Positions 17,901 to 27,227 of a DNA stretch of 64,000 bases are shown here, piece by piece (positions within the stretch are counted from its first letter, which is position 1; every line of letters starts with the position of its first letter). The translations under genes were made by a program, and so were the position numbers. The stretch comes from Amycolatopsis regifaucium (GTDB lineage: Bacteria > Actinomycetota > Actinomycetes > Mycobacteriales > Pseudonocardiaceae), in the NCBI RefSeq assembly GCF_001613935.1, contig NZ_LQCI01000034.1, forward strand, positions 19,886-83,885, in the 5' to 3' direction. The notes beneath the pieces were generated by a model. The model worked only from the letters and a program-made list of their open reading frames with translations, was not told where the DNA came from and made no database searches.

Positions 17901-18731
17901 CCGCAACGTGGTGCAGGTGCCGAAGCGCTCCGTGTCGAGCAGAGCCTGCAGCAGCGTCGGAACGCACTGCAGCGTCGTGACGTCGTGCTCCACCACGGCG
18001 TCGATCAGGGCCTCGGGATCCCGGAACGCGCCGGGCGCGCTCATCACCACGCGGGCGCCCGCGGCAGGCGCCAAGATCTCCCACTGTGCGGCGTCGAAGC
18101 TCATCGGTGTCTTTTGCAGCACCGTGACATCCGGGGCCAGGTGACCGCAGGCCCGCAGCCAGCGCATCTGGGACACGACGCCGCGGTGCTCGATCATCAC
18201 GCCCTTCGGTTTGCCGGTGCTGCCCGAGGTGTAGATGACGTAGGCGAGCGCATCCGGGCGAGGCTCACGCGGGATCCCGCCGGTCTCGCCACGGACGTCG
18301 GCCACGGAAACGATCCGCGTCCCGGCGGGCGCCAGCCCGGTGAGCCGCGCGGCGAGGTGGGGCTGTGTGACGACGACGCCGGTGCGGCTGTCTTCGAGCA
18401 TGTAGCGAAGCCGGTCTTCCGGATACTCCGGGGACAACGGCAGATAAGCGGCACCGGCGGCGAGGATGCCCCACGCTCCGACCATCAGGTCCGCGGATGG
18501 CTCGACGTAAAGACCGACGGGATCGTCCGTGCCGATCCCCAGTCCGGCGAGGTGCGCGGCGAGTTCCGTAGCCGCTTCTTCGAGTCCGCGAAAAGTCACT
18601 TCGCGGTCACCATCGACGACGGCCACCGCCTCCGGCCGCGTTCCCGACCAGTAGCCGAGCAGATCCGTGAGACAGGTGCCGGAACGGACGCGATGATGCG
18701 GCGTGACGTTGTCGGTCGAGGTCATGGTCAT
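14928..18731 (-). CDS. indC: Single-module NRPS, indigoidine synthase type (A with inserted oxidase, PCP, TE)
   Basis: 1267 residues, close to the length I recall for BpsA/IndC (about 1280). Order: adenylation domain from residue 30 with YTSGSTGKPKG (about 168) and RGHRVELDEI (about 423-432); inserted FMN-dependent oxidase domain about 520-830 (FARKTYRYYEGGAV to SGYSSKSGNPLP); end of the A domain (LPLTANGKVDAR, about 900); carrier protein with DDFFAVGGNSL (Ser about 960); thioesterase with WGYSFGARVAFE (Ser about 1087). In this family two glutamines are adenylated, oxidised and joined to the blue pigment indigoidine. The similarity to the BpsA sequence I remember runs from end to end. No phosphopantetheinyl transferase and no indA/indB-like genes are in the window. 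Confidence 0.9.
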   Translation of the reverse strand: MTMTSTDNVTPHHRVRSGTCLTDLLGYWSGTRPEAVAVVDGDREVTFRGLEEAATELAAHLAGLGIGTDDPVGLYVEPSADLMVGAWGILAAGAAYLPLSPEYPEDRLRYMLEDSRTGVVVTQPHLAARLTGLAPAGTRIVSVADVRGETGGIPREPRPDALAYVIYTSGSTGKPKGVMIEHRGVVSQMRWLRACGHLAPDVTVLQKTPMSFDAAQWEILAPAAGARVVMSAPGAFRDPEALIDAVVEHDVTTLQCVPTLLQALLDTERFGTCTTLRKVFSGGEALSRQLARELARELPSARLVNLYGPTECTINATAHLVDPDTIDEGAGTISIGVPVDNTQCFVLDSDLAPVDIGETGELYIGGIQLARGYLNRPEQTRERFVPNPIAATERLYRTGDLAYWNPDGTIQFVGRADNQVKLRGHRVELDEITVAIEEHTWVRRAAAVVIDDARTGSKALVACVELNPREAALMDQGDHGGHHQSKASKLQVKAQLSNPGVRDTGDRPVTVLPGKQETGRQRREVFARKTYRYYEGGAVTRDDLAALLTPGPVSTYSREPGELSFAELGELLRWFGRFTSDERLLPKYSYASPGALYATQLYLETSGLEGLGAGIYYYHPIDHTLILLAESATIGHSVHFLGRTGAIEPVYRNNIREVLEFEAGHMVGVFEEILPGYGLTISPAASDSGVAGRVGAADDDHYLGTFSWHANDGTPRRDDTELFVQAHPGRVEGLPAGTYRWRDGDFERLSGKLIERKHVIAINQQVYERAAFGITAVSRAADERLVYLGLGKKLHHLQRNGSALGLMSSGYSSKSGNPLPAARRIDDILAGQGIAPGPSYFFVGGKVSQAQIRDEGMREDAVHMKGPAEIIRDELAHTLPDYMIPNRVLVLDELPLTANGKVDARMLAESDAVRSASGDTPYVAPSTAHERWLAEVWGEALKYDDVSVRDDFFAVGGNSLTAVSLVNRINREYGTRLPLQVVFECPKLADLAARIGEDSAEPSSRLVPLATGGGSPVFCWPGLGGYPMNLRPLAARNGLGRSFYGVQAHGVNEGETPYATVAEMAEADVAEIRRVQPEGPYTLWGYSFGARVAFETAWQLEQQGQRVDDLLLICPGNPEVGDGGERMASYPNPAYLTILLSVFLGSISGPEPRACRETVRDEEGFVAFVANLLPALDERLIRRIIRIVEETYEFDYTFRELARRRIAAPVTLFKADGDDYSFVENSSGYSATPPEVITLQGDHYSVLKEDGVGELVSAIRARVRKSA

Positions 18732-18901
18732 CCCCCAGTGCGAATTCCGTGGTTTTCGTTCCCAGTGTCAAAGGAGGGGTGCGGCCTTCACGGGATACCG
18801 GCCGACAAACGAGAATCCGAACAGCGCCCGGCCGTCCCCTCTTTGCCACCCTTTGGGGCGGGAACGCTCATCCGGCGTCCGAAGCCACGACAATCGAAAC
18901 C

Positions 18902-19768
18902 ATGATTCCCACTTTTGTCTTCGTGCACGGTTCGGCGAGTTCGGCGCACGGCTGGACGGCGACCCAGCGGGAAATGGCGGCGCGCGGCTACCGGACGCTC
19001 GCGATCGATCTCCCCGGCCGCGGCGCGGGTTTCACCCGCGCCTACCACGAACAGGACCTCGAAACCTTCGCGGCCGAGCCGTCGGTGATGAGTGAACTCA
19101 CCTTGGACGACTTCGTCGGACAGGTCATCGACGCCGTCCGTCGAGTACGCCACCACGGCCCGGTGATCCTGGTCGCGCACAGCTTCGGCGGACTCCCGGT
19201 CACCGGCGCGGCCAACGCGATTCCCGAGCTGATCGACCGGATCGTCTACATCGCCGCCCAGTGCCCGGTGGACCGCGCGCCGGGGGAATATCCCGCGCTG
19301 CCCGAATGGTCGTCCGCCGAATTGTTCACCGCGACGGCGCCGCTCCTCGTCGGCGATCCGGCGCGACAGGGTTTCATCCGGGTCAACTGGCGGGGCGCCG
19401 ACCGCGAGCAGCGCGCCGCGCTCCGGAACGCCGTCGCCGCCGAACTCACCGAGGAGGAGTACCTCCAGGTCGTCGTCACCAGCCAGCCGGACGAGGTGTT
19501 CTGGCTGACCGGACCCGAATGGGACCTCCGCGCCGACAAGGAGACCTGGGGCCGGATCCCCCGCACCTTCGTCAAACTGACCGAAGACCGGTCCATGCCG
19601 CTCGCCGTGCAAAACCTCTACATCACCGAGGGCGACGCGCTCACGCCGGACAACCCGTTCGACGTCCGCGAACTCGACAGCGGTCACGCCGGCTTCCTCC
19701 GGAAGCCCGCCGGGCTGGCCGAGATTCTCGACGCGCTCAGCGTCCGAGCAGGCGCCGGATCTCGGTGA
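18902..19768 (+). CDS. Alpha/beta-fold hydrolase (EstC/methylesterase-like)
   Basis: 288 residues. The oxyanion motif FVHGSASSAHGW is at the N-terminus, the nucleophile elbow VAHSFGGLPV (Ser about 87) and a late His in DSGHAGF complete a likely triad with an Asp in between. The overall shape matches small esterases such as plant methylesterase homologues and bacterial EstC. The start ATG at 18902 places the first beta strand at the N-terminus; the upstream open frame is non-coding in character. It is divergent from the NRPS gene and might act on its product or precursors, but nothing in the sequence shows that. The 3' end overlaps the next, convergent gene by 32 bases. Confidence 0.78.
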   Translation: MIPTFVFVHGSASSAHGWTATQREMAARGYRTLAIDLPGRGAGFTRAYHEQDLETFAAEPSVMSELTLDDFVGQVIDAVRRVRHHGPVILVAHSFGGLPVTGAANAIPELIDRIVYIAAQCPVDRAPGEYPALPEWSSAELFTATAPLLVGDPARQGFIRVNWRGADREQRAALRNAVAAELTEEEYLQVVVTSQPDEVFWLTGPEWDLRADKETWGRIPRTFVKLTEDRSMPLAVQNLYITEGDALTPDNPFDVRELDSGHAGFLRKPAGLAEILDALSVRAGAGSR

Positions 19769-20795
19769 CGGCCGCCCGGCCCGCGCGGTTCGCTCCGACG
19801 GTGCTGGCTGACGGCCCGTAGCCGACCAGGTGCAGCCGCGGTTCGGCGACGACCCGGGTGCCGTCCATCCGGATCCCGCCGCCCGCGGCGCGCAGGCGCA
19901 GCGGCGCGAGATGGTCGATGGCGGCGCGGAAACCGGTGGCCCACAGGATGACGTCGGCCGGCTCGAAGGTCCCGTCCGCCCGCCTCACGCCGTCCGGGGT
20001 GATCCGCTCGAACATCGGGCGGCGGTCGAGGGTCCCCGCGGCCAGCCCCGCCCGCACCTCGGGCGTCACCGCCAGATCGGTCACGCTGACCACGCTTTCC
20101 GGCGGCAGGCCCTCTCGGACCCGCCGGTCGACCCTGGCCACGGCCTCACGGCCCCAGTCCTCGCTGAACGGCTCGTCGCGCCAGACCGGCGGACGCCGGG
20201 TCACCCAGCGCGTCGACCGGGCGAAGGGGGCGATCTCCAGCAGCAGCTGGACCGCCGACGAACCGCCGCCGACCACCACGACGCGTTTGCCGCGGAAGTC
20301 GCCGACGCCGGTGTAGTCGGCGGTGTGCAGCTGGCGGCCGCGGAAGGTCTCCTGGCCCGGGTAGTACGGCCAGAACGGCCGGTCCCAGGTGCCGGTCGCG
20401 CTGATCACCGCGCGAGCCGCCCACGTCTCCGTCGCACTCGCCACGATCAGGCGGTCTTCCTCGGCGCTCACCGAGAGGACGTCGACAGGGCGGTGGACGG
20501 GAAGGTCGTAGGTGCGTTCGAAGCGACCGAAGTATTCGGAGACGACCTCGGCCGCGGGCAGCTTCGGATCCGGGACGCCGAACGCCATCCCGGGAAGGTC
20601 GTAGACACCGTGGACCTTCTCCATCACCAGCGAAGGCCAGCGGTACTGCCACGCGCCCCCGGGGCGTTTGCCGTGGTCGAGCACGACGAAACCCGCCTCG
20701 TTGGCGAATCCCGCGCGGCGCAGATGGTACGCCGCCGACAGGCCGGCCTGTCCCGCGCCGATCACCGCCACGTCGACTTCGTGATCCGCCTTCAT
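19737..20795 (-). CDS. FAD-dependent NAD(P)-binding monooxygenase-like flavoprotein
   Basis: 352 residues. The N-terminal FAD-binding motif GAGQAGLSAAYHLRRAG and a second dinucleotide motif VVGGGSSAVQLLLE (about residue 175) flank the sequence expected in class B flavin monooxygenases and CzcO-like proteins. A C-terminal ATG-like motif DVILWATGFRAAIDHL is present. It probably hydroxylates or oxidises a small molecule with NADPH. It is convergent with the hydrolase and lies just downstream of coxG on the same strand, 59 bases apart. A link to the cox genes is not shown. Confidence 0.8.
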   Translation of the reverse strand: MKADHEVDVAVIGAGQAGLSAAYHLRRAGFANEAGFVVLDHGKRPGGAWQYRWPSLVMEKVHGVYDLPGMAFGVPDPKLPAAEVVSEYFGRFERTYDLPVHRPVDVLSVSAEEDRLIVASATETWAARAVISATGTWDRPFWPYYPGQETFRGRQLHTADYTGVGDFRGKRVVVVGGGSSAVQLLLEIAPFARSTRWVTRRPPVWRDEPFSEDWGREAVARVDRRVREGLPPESVVSVTDLAVTPEVRAGLAAGTLDRRPMFERITPDGVRRADGTFEPADVILWATGFRAAIDHLAPLRLRAAGGGIRMDGTRVVAEPRLHLVGYGPSASTVGANRAGRAAVTEIRRLLGR

Positions 20796-20854
20796 ACCGG
20801 GTTCAACGGTGGCGGACTCCCGATATTTCTCTTCCTGTCACAGCGCCGCCTAGG

Positions 20855-21490
20855 TCACACCCGGCGCTTCAGCGCCCGCACGATCGCGACGATCACGAGC
20901 ACCCCGGTGACGGCGATCAGCACCGGCGCGACCCGGTTGACCACCGACTCGCCCGCGTACTCCATCAGGTCGATGGCTTCGCCCTCCGACACCGGCTTGA
21001 CCGCTTGCAGCGGCGGGCGTTCCTCGGTCTTCTCCGGTCCGGGCTCGGGCGTGCTGAGCTTGCCGGACAGGCAGTCCGCGAACGAGTCGAGGATCTTGCC
21101 GCCGACCTCGGAGATCATCCCGCGCCCGAACTGCGCCGGCTTGCCGGTGACCGAAAGCTCCGTGGCGACGGCGCCATGGGTGACGCCGTCCCTCTCGGTC
21201 AAGGTGAGCGTCACCGTCGCCGAGGCCGTCCCCGCGCCGCGGGCGTCCTTGCCGGACGCCTTGATCACCACCCGTTTCGCGTCCGCGTCCTTCTCGACGA
21301 ACTCGCCGGATCCCTTGTAGAGCAGGGAGATCGGCCCGAGCTTGACCTTCACCGTGCCGTTGAAGGTGTCGCCTTCGACCCCGGTGACGGTGGCGCCCGG
21401 CATGCACGGCGCCACCCGTTCCGGGTCGGCGACGGCCTGCCAGACCTCGTCGACCGGGGCCTGGACGGTGAATGCGTGGTCGAGCCGCAC
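20855..21490 (-). CDS. coxG: CoxG-type SRPBCC protein with C-terminal membrane anchor
   Basis: 211 residues. Residues 1-150 form an SRPBCC/CoxG domain (FTVQAPVDEVWQAVADPERV, CMPGATVTGVEGDTF), and the last 35 residues contain a hydrophobic segment (VAPVLIAVTGVLVIVAIV) followed by a positive tail (RALKRRV), so the protein should be tethered to the cytoplasmic face of the membrane. CoxG recruits CO dehydrogenase to the membrane in CO-oxidising bacteria. Here it follows coxM by 22 bases and closes the coxS-coxL-coxM-coxG operon. Confidence 0.87.
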   Translation of the reverse strand: MRLDHAFTVQAPVDEVWQAVADPERVAPCMPGATVTGVEGDTFNGTVKVKLGPISLLYKGSGEFVEKDADAKRVVIKASGKDARGAGTASATVTLTLTERDGVTHGAVATELSVTGKPAQFGRGMISEVGGKILDSFADCLSGKLSTPEPGPEKTEERPPLQAVKPVSEGEAIDLMEYAGESVVNRVAPVLIAVTGVLVIVAIVRALKRRV

Positions 21491-21512
21491 AGGCCGACCT
21501 CCCTTCTCGTGG

Positions 21513-22367
21513 TCACGAACCTGCCGCGGCGAGGACCGCCCGGCCGGTCAGCACCCGCGCGAGGTGCTGCCGGTATTCGACGTCGGAGTTGCCGTCGGCC
21601 GTCGGGTTCGTCCCTTCGGCCGCGTGTTCCGCCGCACCGCGGATCGCCTCGGCGGTGGCCGCGCAGCCGACCAGCGCCGCTTCGACCCCGGCCGCCCGCA
21701 CCGGTGTGGAGCCCATGTTGGTGAGCGCGACCCGCGCCTCCTCGATGGTTCCCGCCTCGGTGCGGACACAGGCCGCGACGGCGACCATCGACCACGCCTG
21801 CGCGACCCGGTTGAACTTCTCGTAGTGGGCACGCCAGCCGGTGTGCTTCGGGACGCGGACCTCGACGAGGATCTCGTCCGCGGCGAGCGCGGTGGTGAAC
21901 ATGTCCTGGAAGAAGTCCGCCGCGGGCACCGTCCGCCGCCCGCCCGGCCCGGCGACGACGAGTTCGCAGCCTAGGGCGAGCACGGGCGCCGGCAGGTCAC
22001 CGGCGGGATCGGCGTGCGCGATGGCGCCGCCGAACGTGCCGCGGTGGCGGATCTGCGGATCGGCCACCGTGTCGGTGGCGGCCTTGAGCAGCGCGGCGTG
22101 TTCGGCGACCAGCGGGTCCCGCTGCACGTCGTAATGCGAGGTCATCGAGCCGATGACCAGCGTGTCACCGTCTTCGGTGATCCCGCGCAGCTCGCCGATC
22201 TTCCCGAGGTCGACCAGCGTGGTCGGCGTGGCGAGCCGCATCCGCAGCACCGGCAGGAGACTTTGCCCGCCCGCCAGTACCTTGGCGTCCTCGCCCGCCT
22301 CGGCGAGCGCGCTGATCGCTTCGTCCACTGTGGACGGGGCGACGTAGTCGAACGGGGCGGGGATCAC
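21513..22367 (-). CDS. coxM: Molybdenum hydroxylase FAD-binding subunit (CoxM type)
   Basis: 284 residues. The two FAD motifs of the family are present: LAGGQSLLPVLRMR (about residue 36) and a threonine-rich/glycine stretch RHRGTFGGAIAHADPAGDLP (about 107-126). The C-terminal CO-dehydrogenase flavoprotein domain is complete. It passes electrons from the iron-sulphur clusters to the acceptor. The start overlaps the coxL stop by four bases. Size is usual for CoxM/XdhB-like subunits. Confidence 0.88.
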   Translation of the reverse strand: MIPAPFDYVAPSTVDEAISALAEAGEDAKVLAGGQSLLPVLRMRLATPTTLVDLGKIGELRGITEDGDTLVIGSMTSHYDVQRDPLVAEHAALLKAATDTVADPQIRHRGTFGGAIAHADPAGDLPAPVLALGCELVVAGPGGRRTVPAADFFQDMFTTALAADEILVEVRVPKHTGWRAHYEKFNRVAQAWSMVAVAACVRTEAGTIEEARVALTNMGSTPVRAAGVEAALVGCAATAEAIRGAAEHAAEGTNPTADGNSDVEYRQHLARVLTGRAVLAAAGS

Positions 22368-24813
22368 TGGGCACCTCCGGAGGCGTCGATCGAGCCGAGA
22401 CCGCCACCGGCTTCGGAACCGAGGCCGCCCGCCGAGGTCGACCCGTGCCGGATGGCGTGCCAGACCCGCATCGGGGTCAACGGCATTTCGATGTCGTTCA
22501 CGCCGAAGTGCCGGACGGCGTCGATGACGGCGTTGACCACCGCCGGCGTCGAGGCGATCGTGCCCGCCTCACCGACGCCCTTGGCGCCCAACGGGTTCGT
22601 GGTCGACGGCGTCTCGGTGCGGTCGGTGGTGAACTCGGGCAGGTCCGCCGCCGACGGGAGCAGGTAGTCGGCGAAGGTCCCGGTGGTCAGCGTTCCGCCT
22701 TCATCGTGGACGGCCTCCTCGAACAGCGCCTGCGCGATGCCCTGCGCGAGCCCGCCGTGCACCTGGCCTTCGACGATCAGCGGGTTGACGGCCACGCCGA
22801 CGTCGTCGACGCAGACGTAGGACCGCAACCGCACCCGCCCGGTCTCGGTGTCGACCTCGGCCGCGCACAGATGCGTGCCGTGCGGGAAGGAGAAGTTCTC
22901 CGGATCGAAGGTGTCCGCCGAATCCAGCGAGGGTTCGACGCCGTCCGGCAGGTTGTGCGCCGAGAACACGGCCCACGCGATGTCCTGGATGGAGGTCGAC
23001 GAATCGGTGCCCTTGACGGAGAACGCGCCCGCCTCGAATTCGAGGTCGTCTTCGGAGCACTCCATCAGATGGGCGGCGATCGGCTTCGCCTTCGCGAGTA
23101 CCTTGTCCGCGGCGTTGATCACCGCGATCCCGCCGACGACCAGCGACCGCGAACCGTAAGTGTCCATGCCCTTGTGCGAGGACTGGGTGTCGCCGTGGAG
23201 GACCTCGATGTCCTCGAACGGGACGCCGAGTTTGTCGGCGACGATCTGGCTCCACGCCGTCTCGTGGCCCTGGCCGTGCGCGGAGGCACCGGTGATCACC
23301 TCGATCTTGCCGGTCGGCAGCACCCGGATCTCCGCGTGTTCCCAGCCGCCGGCCGCGTAGTCGAGCGAACCGAGCACGCGCGACGGCGCGAGACCGCACA
23401 TCTCGGTGAACGTCGAGATGCCGATGCCGAGCTGGACCGGGTCACCCGATTCCCGCCGTTCCTTCTGTTCGCGGCGGAGGCCGTCGTAATCGAACAGTTC
23501 CTTGGCCTTGGCGGTGGCGGCCTCGTAGTTCCCCGAGTCGTAGGTCAGCCCGGCCACCGTGGTGAACGGGAATTCCTCGTGGTTGATCCAGTTCTTCTCG
23601 CGCAGCTCCATCGGGTCCATCCCGAGTTCCACGGCCAGTTCGTCCATGATCCGCTCGATGCCGAACGTGGCCTCCGGCCGCCCGGCGCCGCGATAGGCGT
23701 CGGTGAGCGTGGTGTTGGTGAACACGTTGGTGCAGGCGAAGTGGTACGCCGGGAACTTGTAGATGGCGTTGAACATGAACGCGCCGAGGATCGGCACGCC
23801 GGGGCCGACGAGACCGAGATACGCGCCCATGTCGGCGAGCAGTTCGACCTTGAGGCCGGTCACCGTGCCGTCGCGGTTCGCGGTGATGGTGAGGTCCTGG
23901 ATCTGGTCGCGGCCGTGGTGCGCGGCGACCATCGTTTCCGAACGGGTCTCGGTCCACTTGACCGGTTTGCCGAGCCGCCGCGCGATGAGCGTCGACATCA
24001 TTTCTTCGGGCAGCACGGCGATCTTGCCGCCGAACCCGCCGCCGACGTCCGGCGCGATCACCCGCACCTTGTGCTCGGGCAGGCCGAGCGTCGCCGCGGT
24101 CATCGTCTTGAGGATGTGCGGGACCTGGGTGGCCGACCACATCACCAGCTGGCTGCCGGTCGGATCGACGACGCACGCCCGCGGTTCCATGAACGCCGGG
24201 ATCAGCCGCTGCTGGCGGAACCGGCGTTTGACCACGACTTCCGCGTTGCTGATCGCGTCCTCGACGCTGGAACCCGTGCCCGCGTCGGCGGAATCGAAGA
24301 CCCACACGGCGTTCTGGTTGGTGCCCAGCTCTTCGTGCACCAGCGGGGCGCCCTCGGCGAGCGCGTTCTCGAGTCCGAGAACGACCGGCAGTTCGTCGTA
24401 CTCGACGTCGATCGCTTCGAGCGCGTCGTGCGCTTCGGCCGGCGTGCGGGCGACGACCACCGCGACGCCTTCACCGGCGAAGTTGACCGTGTCCGAAGCG
24501 AGGATCGGCCGCCGCGGCGACTTCATGTCCGGCGTGATCGGCCACGCGCACGGCATGCCGATGGCGCTTTCGGGATCGAGGTCCTTCCCGGTGAACACCG
24601 CGACGACCCCTGGCGCGGACTTCGCCCCGGCGACGTCGATCGACACGATCTTGGCGTGCGCGAACGGGCTGCGGAGCACCGCGAGATGCAGCATCCCCGG
24701 CAGCGTCAGGTTGTCGGTCCAGCGGGTCCTGCCGGTGATGAGCCGCTCGTCCTCCTTGCGGCGGCGGGCCTTGCCGATCTCGGGGCCGGCCTCCGGTTCG
24801 ATCGTGGAGGTCA

Positions 24814-24817
<4 letters not shown>
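22364..24817 (-). CDS. coxL: Molybdopterin-binding large subunit, form II CO dehydrogenase-like hydroxylase
   Basis: 817 residues. Family motifs: RLITGRTRWTDNL at the N-terminus, the GGGFGGK loop at about 258-264, and the late GVGEAG with the catalytic-type Glu. The active-site loop reads AYRGAGR (about 374-380). In true (form I) CO dehydrogenase this loop is AYxCSFR with the Cu-ligating cysteine, so this is a form II protein, whose substrate is uncertain; CO oxidation should not be assumed. The final 30 residues are Gly/Ser-rich. It overlaps coxS and coxM by four bases each. Confidence 0.88.
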
Positions 24818-25344
<527 letters not shown>

Positions 25345-25741
25345 CAGGCCTCCAAGAGCGAGAGAAACCCCGCGCTGGATCCGGGGTCGTTCGGGAGCGG
25401 CCGGTCAGTCGGCGGTCACGGGCGGACCGTGATCGGACTCACAGTCGAGCGTGCTACTTCTGCCGGGCCGGGACAACCCCCACCAGGGGGTCACTCCAAA
25501 CCGGAACCGCAACCGCGTTGCGGGTATGGGGTTTTCACCGCAGGTGCGGACTCGTGAGCCTCCGTCCGACATTGACCGAAGGCGGTGAACCGGGCGGCGC
25601 CGCACAGTCCACTTGGTACTGGAGTCCGCCACCCGGCTGGAAGCCGACGTCCCCGATCCTCCGTTGAGCAAGCTCGTGTGCGAGCACAACCTGTGGACCG
25701 GCAACCTGAAGGAGTCCTTTCCCGCACGGTCGCCACCGGGC
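25345..25741. other. Intergenic region upstream of coxS
   Basis: About 400 bases without a credible gene. It must hold the promoter of the cox operon. I see two small GC hairpins: CCCCC/GGGGG around ACCA at 25477-25490, and one built on CGCAAC/GTTGCG near 25508-25522. It is not a tRNA: no full cloverleaf could be drawn. No clear operator palindrome was found. Confidence 0.5.
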
Positions 25742-26677
25742 TCACCTCGCCATGCCGAGCACCGAAAGATCCGCGTTCGCCCCGGTGACCACGGTGGCGA
25801 CCAGGTCGCCAGGGATGTCGTGCACGGTCAGCGCGGCCAGGCCGGCCGCCCCCGCGGGTTCCGGGACGACGCCGAGGGTCTCGGCGCCCAGCCGCATGGC
25901 CGCGCGCAGCTCGTCGTCGTCGACGAGCACGAAGTCGTCGACCAGCGACCGCAGGCGCCGCACGGATTCCCGCTCGGGAGTGCGGATCGAGATCCCGGCG
26001 GCGAACGAGTTGGCCCGCTCGACGGTGATCGGCTCACCCGCCCGCCAGCTCGTCACCATGGCCTGCGCCGACTTGGCCCCGACACCGATGATCCGGACGT
26101 CCGGCGTATGCGCCTTGAGCCAGAGCGCGACGCCGGCGATCAGCGCGCCGTCGCCGACCGGGAGCACGACCGTGTCGATTCCGCGCTCCGCCGCCAGTTC
26201 GAGGCCGATCGTGCCCGCCCCCTCGGAAATCGCGGGGTCACGGCCGTCGACCGCGAAGACGCGATCCGGGGCTTCGGCGGCGAAGGCGGCCGCGGCGACC
26301 TTCGCCTCGCCGTCGACCCGGCGCACCCGCGCGCCCAGTGCCTTCATCCGCCGCAGCTTGACCGGCGAGATGTCGGCGCGGACGAAGATTTCGGCTCGCA
26401 GGCCGCGCTTCCTGGCGGCGAACGCGATGGCCTGCCCGAAGTTGCCGCTGGTCCCGCAGACCAGGGTCGTCCCCGGCTCCAGTCCGGCGGCGAAGTATTC
26501 CGCCCCGCGGCCTTTGAAACTGCGCAACGGGTTCAGCGTCTCGATCTTCACCAGCACGCGCCTGCCGAGGCGCTCGTTCAGCTGTTCGTCGCTGTACTGC
26601 GGGGAGTTCAGGAAAACGGGGTCGATCACCTTCGCCGCTTCGGCGACGTGGTCCAGCTGCAGGTCGATGTCGGTCAT
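25742..26677 (-). CDS. PLP-dependent threonine/serine dehydratase-like enzyme (fold type II)
   Basis: 311 residues. The PLP lysine lies in NPLRSFKGRGAEYF (about residues 46-59), the cofactor phosphate loop is consistent with PVGDGALIAGVAL, and TSGNFGQAIAFAARK is the substrate-binding serine/asparagine loop. Length equals the catalytic domain without a regulatory ACT domain, so it would not be feedback-controlled like IlvA. The start was set at the ATG at 26677 because translation further upstream runs into the divergent regulator gene. The divergent Lrp-type gene next door probably regulates it in response to an amino acid. Confidence 0.82.
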   Translation of the reverse strand: MTDIDLQLDHVAEAAKVIDPVFLNSPQYSDEQLNERLGRRVLVKIETLNPLRSFKGRGAEYFAAGLEPGTTLVCGTSGNFGQAIAFAARKRGLRAEIFVRADISPVKLRRMKALGARVRRVDGEAKVAAAAFAAEAPDRVFAVDGRDPAISEGAGTIGLELAAERGIDTVVLPVGDGALIAGVALWLKAHTPDVRIIGVGAKSAQAMVTSWRAGEPITVERANSFAAGISIRTPERESVRRLRSLVDDFVLVDDDELRAAMRLGAETLGVVPEPAGAAGLAALTVHDIPGDLVATVVTGANADLSVLGMAR

Positions 26678-26734
26678 GCCGTCGAAGTTAGGCGGGAAGC
26701 CGATCATCCCGATTGTAAATTCTCCCGACCACGT

Positions 26735-26747
26735 GCAAAAATTTTGC
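26735..26747. promoter_or_regulatory. Candidate Lrp operator
   Basis: GCAAAAATTTTGC is a perfect inverted repeat around one central A, in the gap between the divergent dehydratase and Lrp genes, touching the Lrp start codon. AT-centred symmetric sites are common Lrp/AsnC targets, so autoregulation and control of the dehydratase gene are likely. Binding is not shown. Confidence 0.5.
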
Positions 26748-27227
26748 GTGCCCTTGGACGAGATCGACCACCTGCTGCTCGACCTCGTCCAGGTGGACGC
26801 GGCCCGCCCGCTGCACGAGCTGGGTGACGCCGTCGGTCTTTCCCCGAGCGCGGTCCAGCGACGGCTGACCCGGTTACGCGCCGCGGGCGTGATCCGCGCG
26901 CAGGTCGCCGTGCTCGATCCGGAGGCGCTGGGCGCGGGGATGGCGTCGGTCATCCTGGTCGCGCTGACCCACGACGACGAGAAGCACCACACCGCTTTTC
27001 GCGAGCGCATGCTGGCCGAACCCCGCGTCCAGCACTGCTACAGCATCGTCGGGCAGTGGGACTACGTCGTCGTCCTGCTCACCCCGGATCTCAAAGCGAG
27101 CCGGTATCTGTCCAGGGAGCTGTTCGAGGAGCACGTCAAACGCTTCGAAACCTTGCCCGCCTTCGAAGTGGTCAAGACGAGTCAGGCCGTCCCGGTGCCC
27201 GGTGTCAGCCGTGGATCCGGCCGGTGA
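26748..27227 (+). CDS. Lrp/AsnC-family transcriptional regulator
   Basis: 159 residues. The N-terminal winged HTH is HELGDAVGLSPSAVQRRLTRLRAAG (shown here only in part: VGLSPSAVQRRL at about 29-40), followed by the RAM ligand/oligomer domain with YSIVGQWDYVVVLL. I chose the GTG at 26748, giving VPLDEIDHLLL; no clear ribosome site precedes it, so the mRNA may be leaderless. It is divergent from the PLP enzyme, its probable target, and convergent with the XdhC-type gene, overlapping its 3' end by 23 bases. Confidence 0.85.
   Translation: MPLDEIDHLLLDLVQVDAARPLHELGDAVGLSPSAVQRRLTRLRAAGVIRAQVAVLDPEALGAGMASVILVALTHDDEKHHTAFRERMLAEPRVQHCYSIVGQWDYVVVLLTPDLKASRYLSRELFEEHVKRFETLPAFEVVKTSQAVPVPGVSRGSGR

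Noticed and set aside
15945..18905. A 986-codon open frame antisense to the NRPS gene
   Set aside because: It is an artefact of high GC content: the composition is Arg/Gly/Val-rich without domains, while the other strand encodes a complete indigoidine-type synthetase.
25405..25745. Possible tRNA or small ORF upstream of coxS
   Set aside because: GC hairpins give a tRNA-like look, but no acceptor/T-arm set fits; the small frames have no ribosome site.
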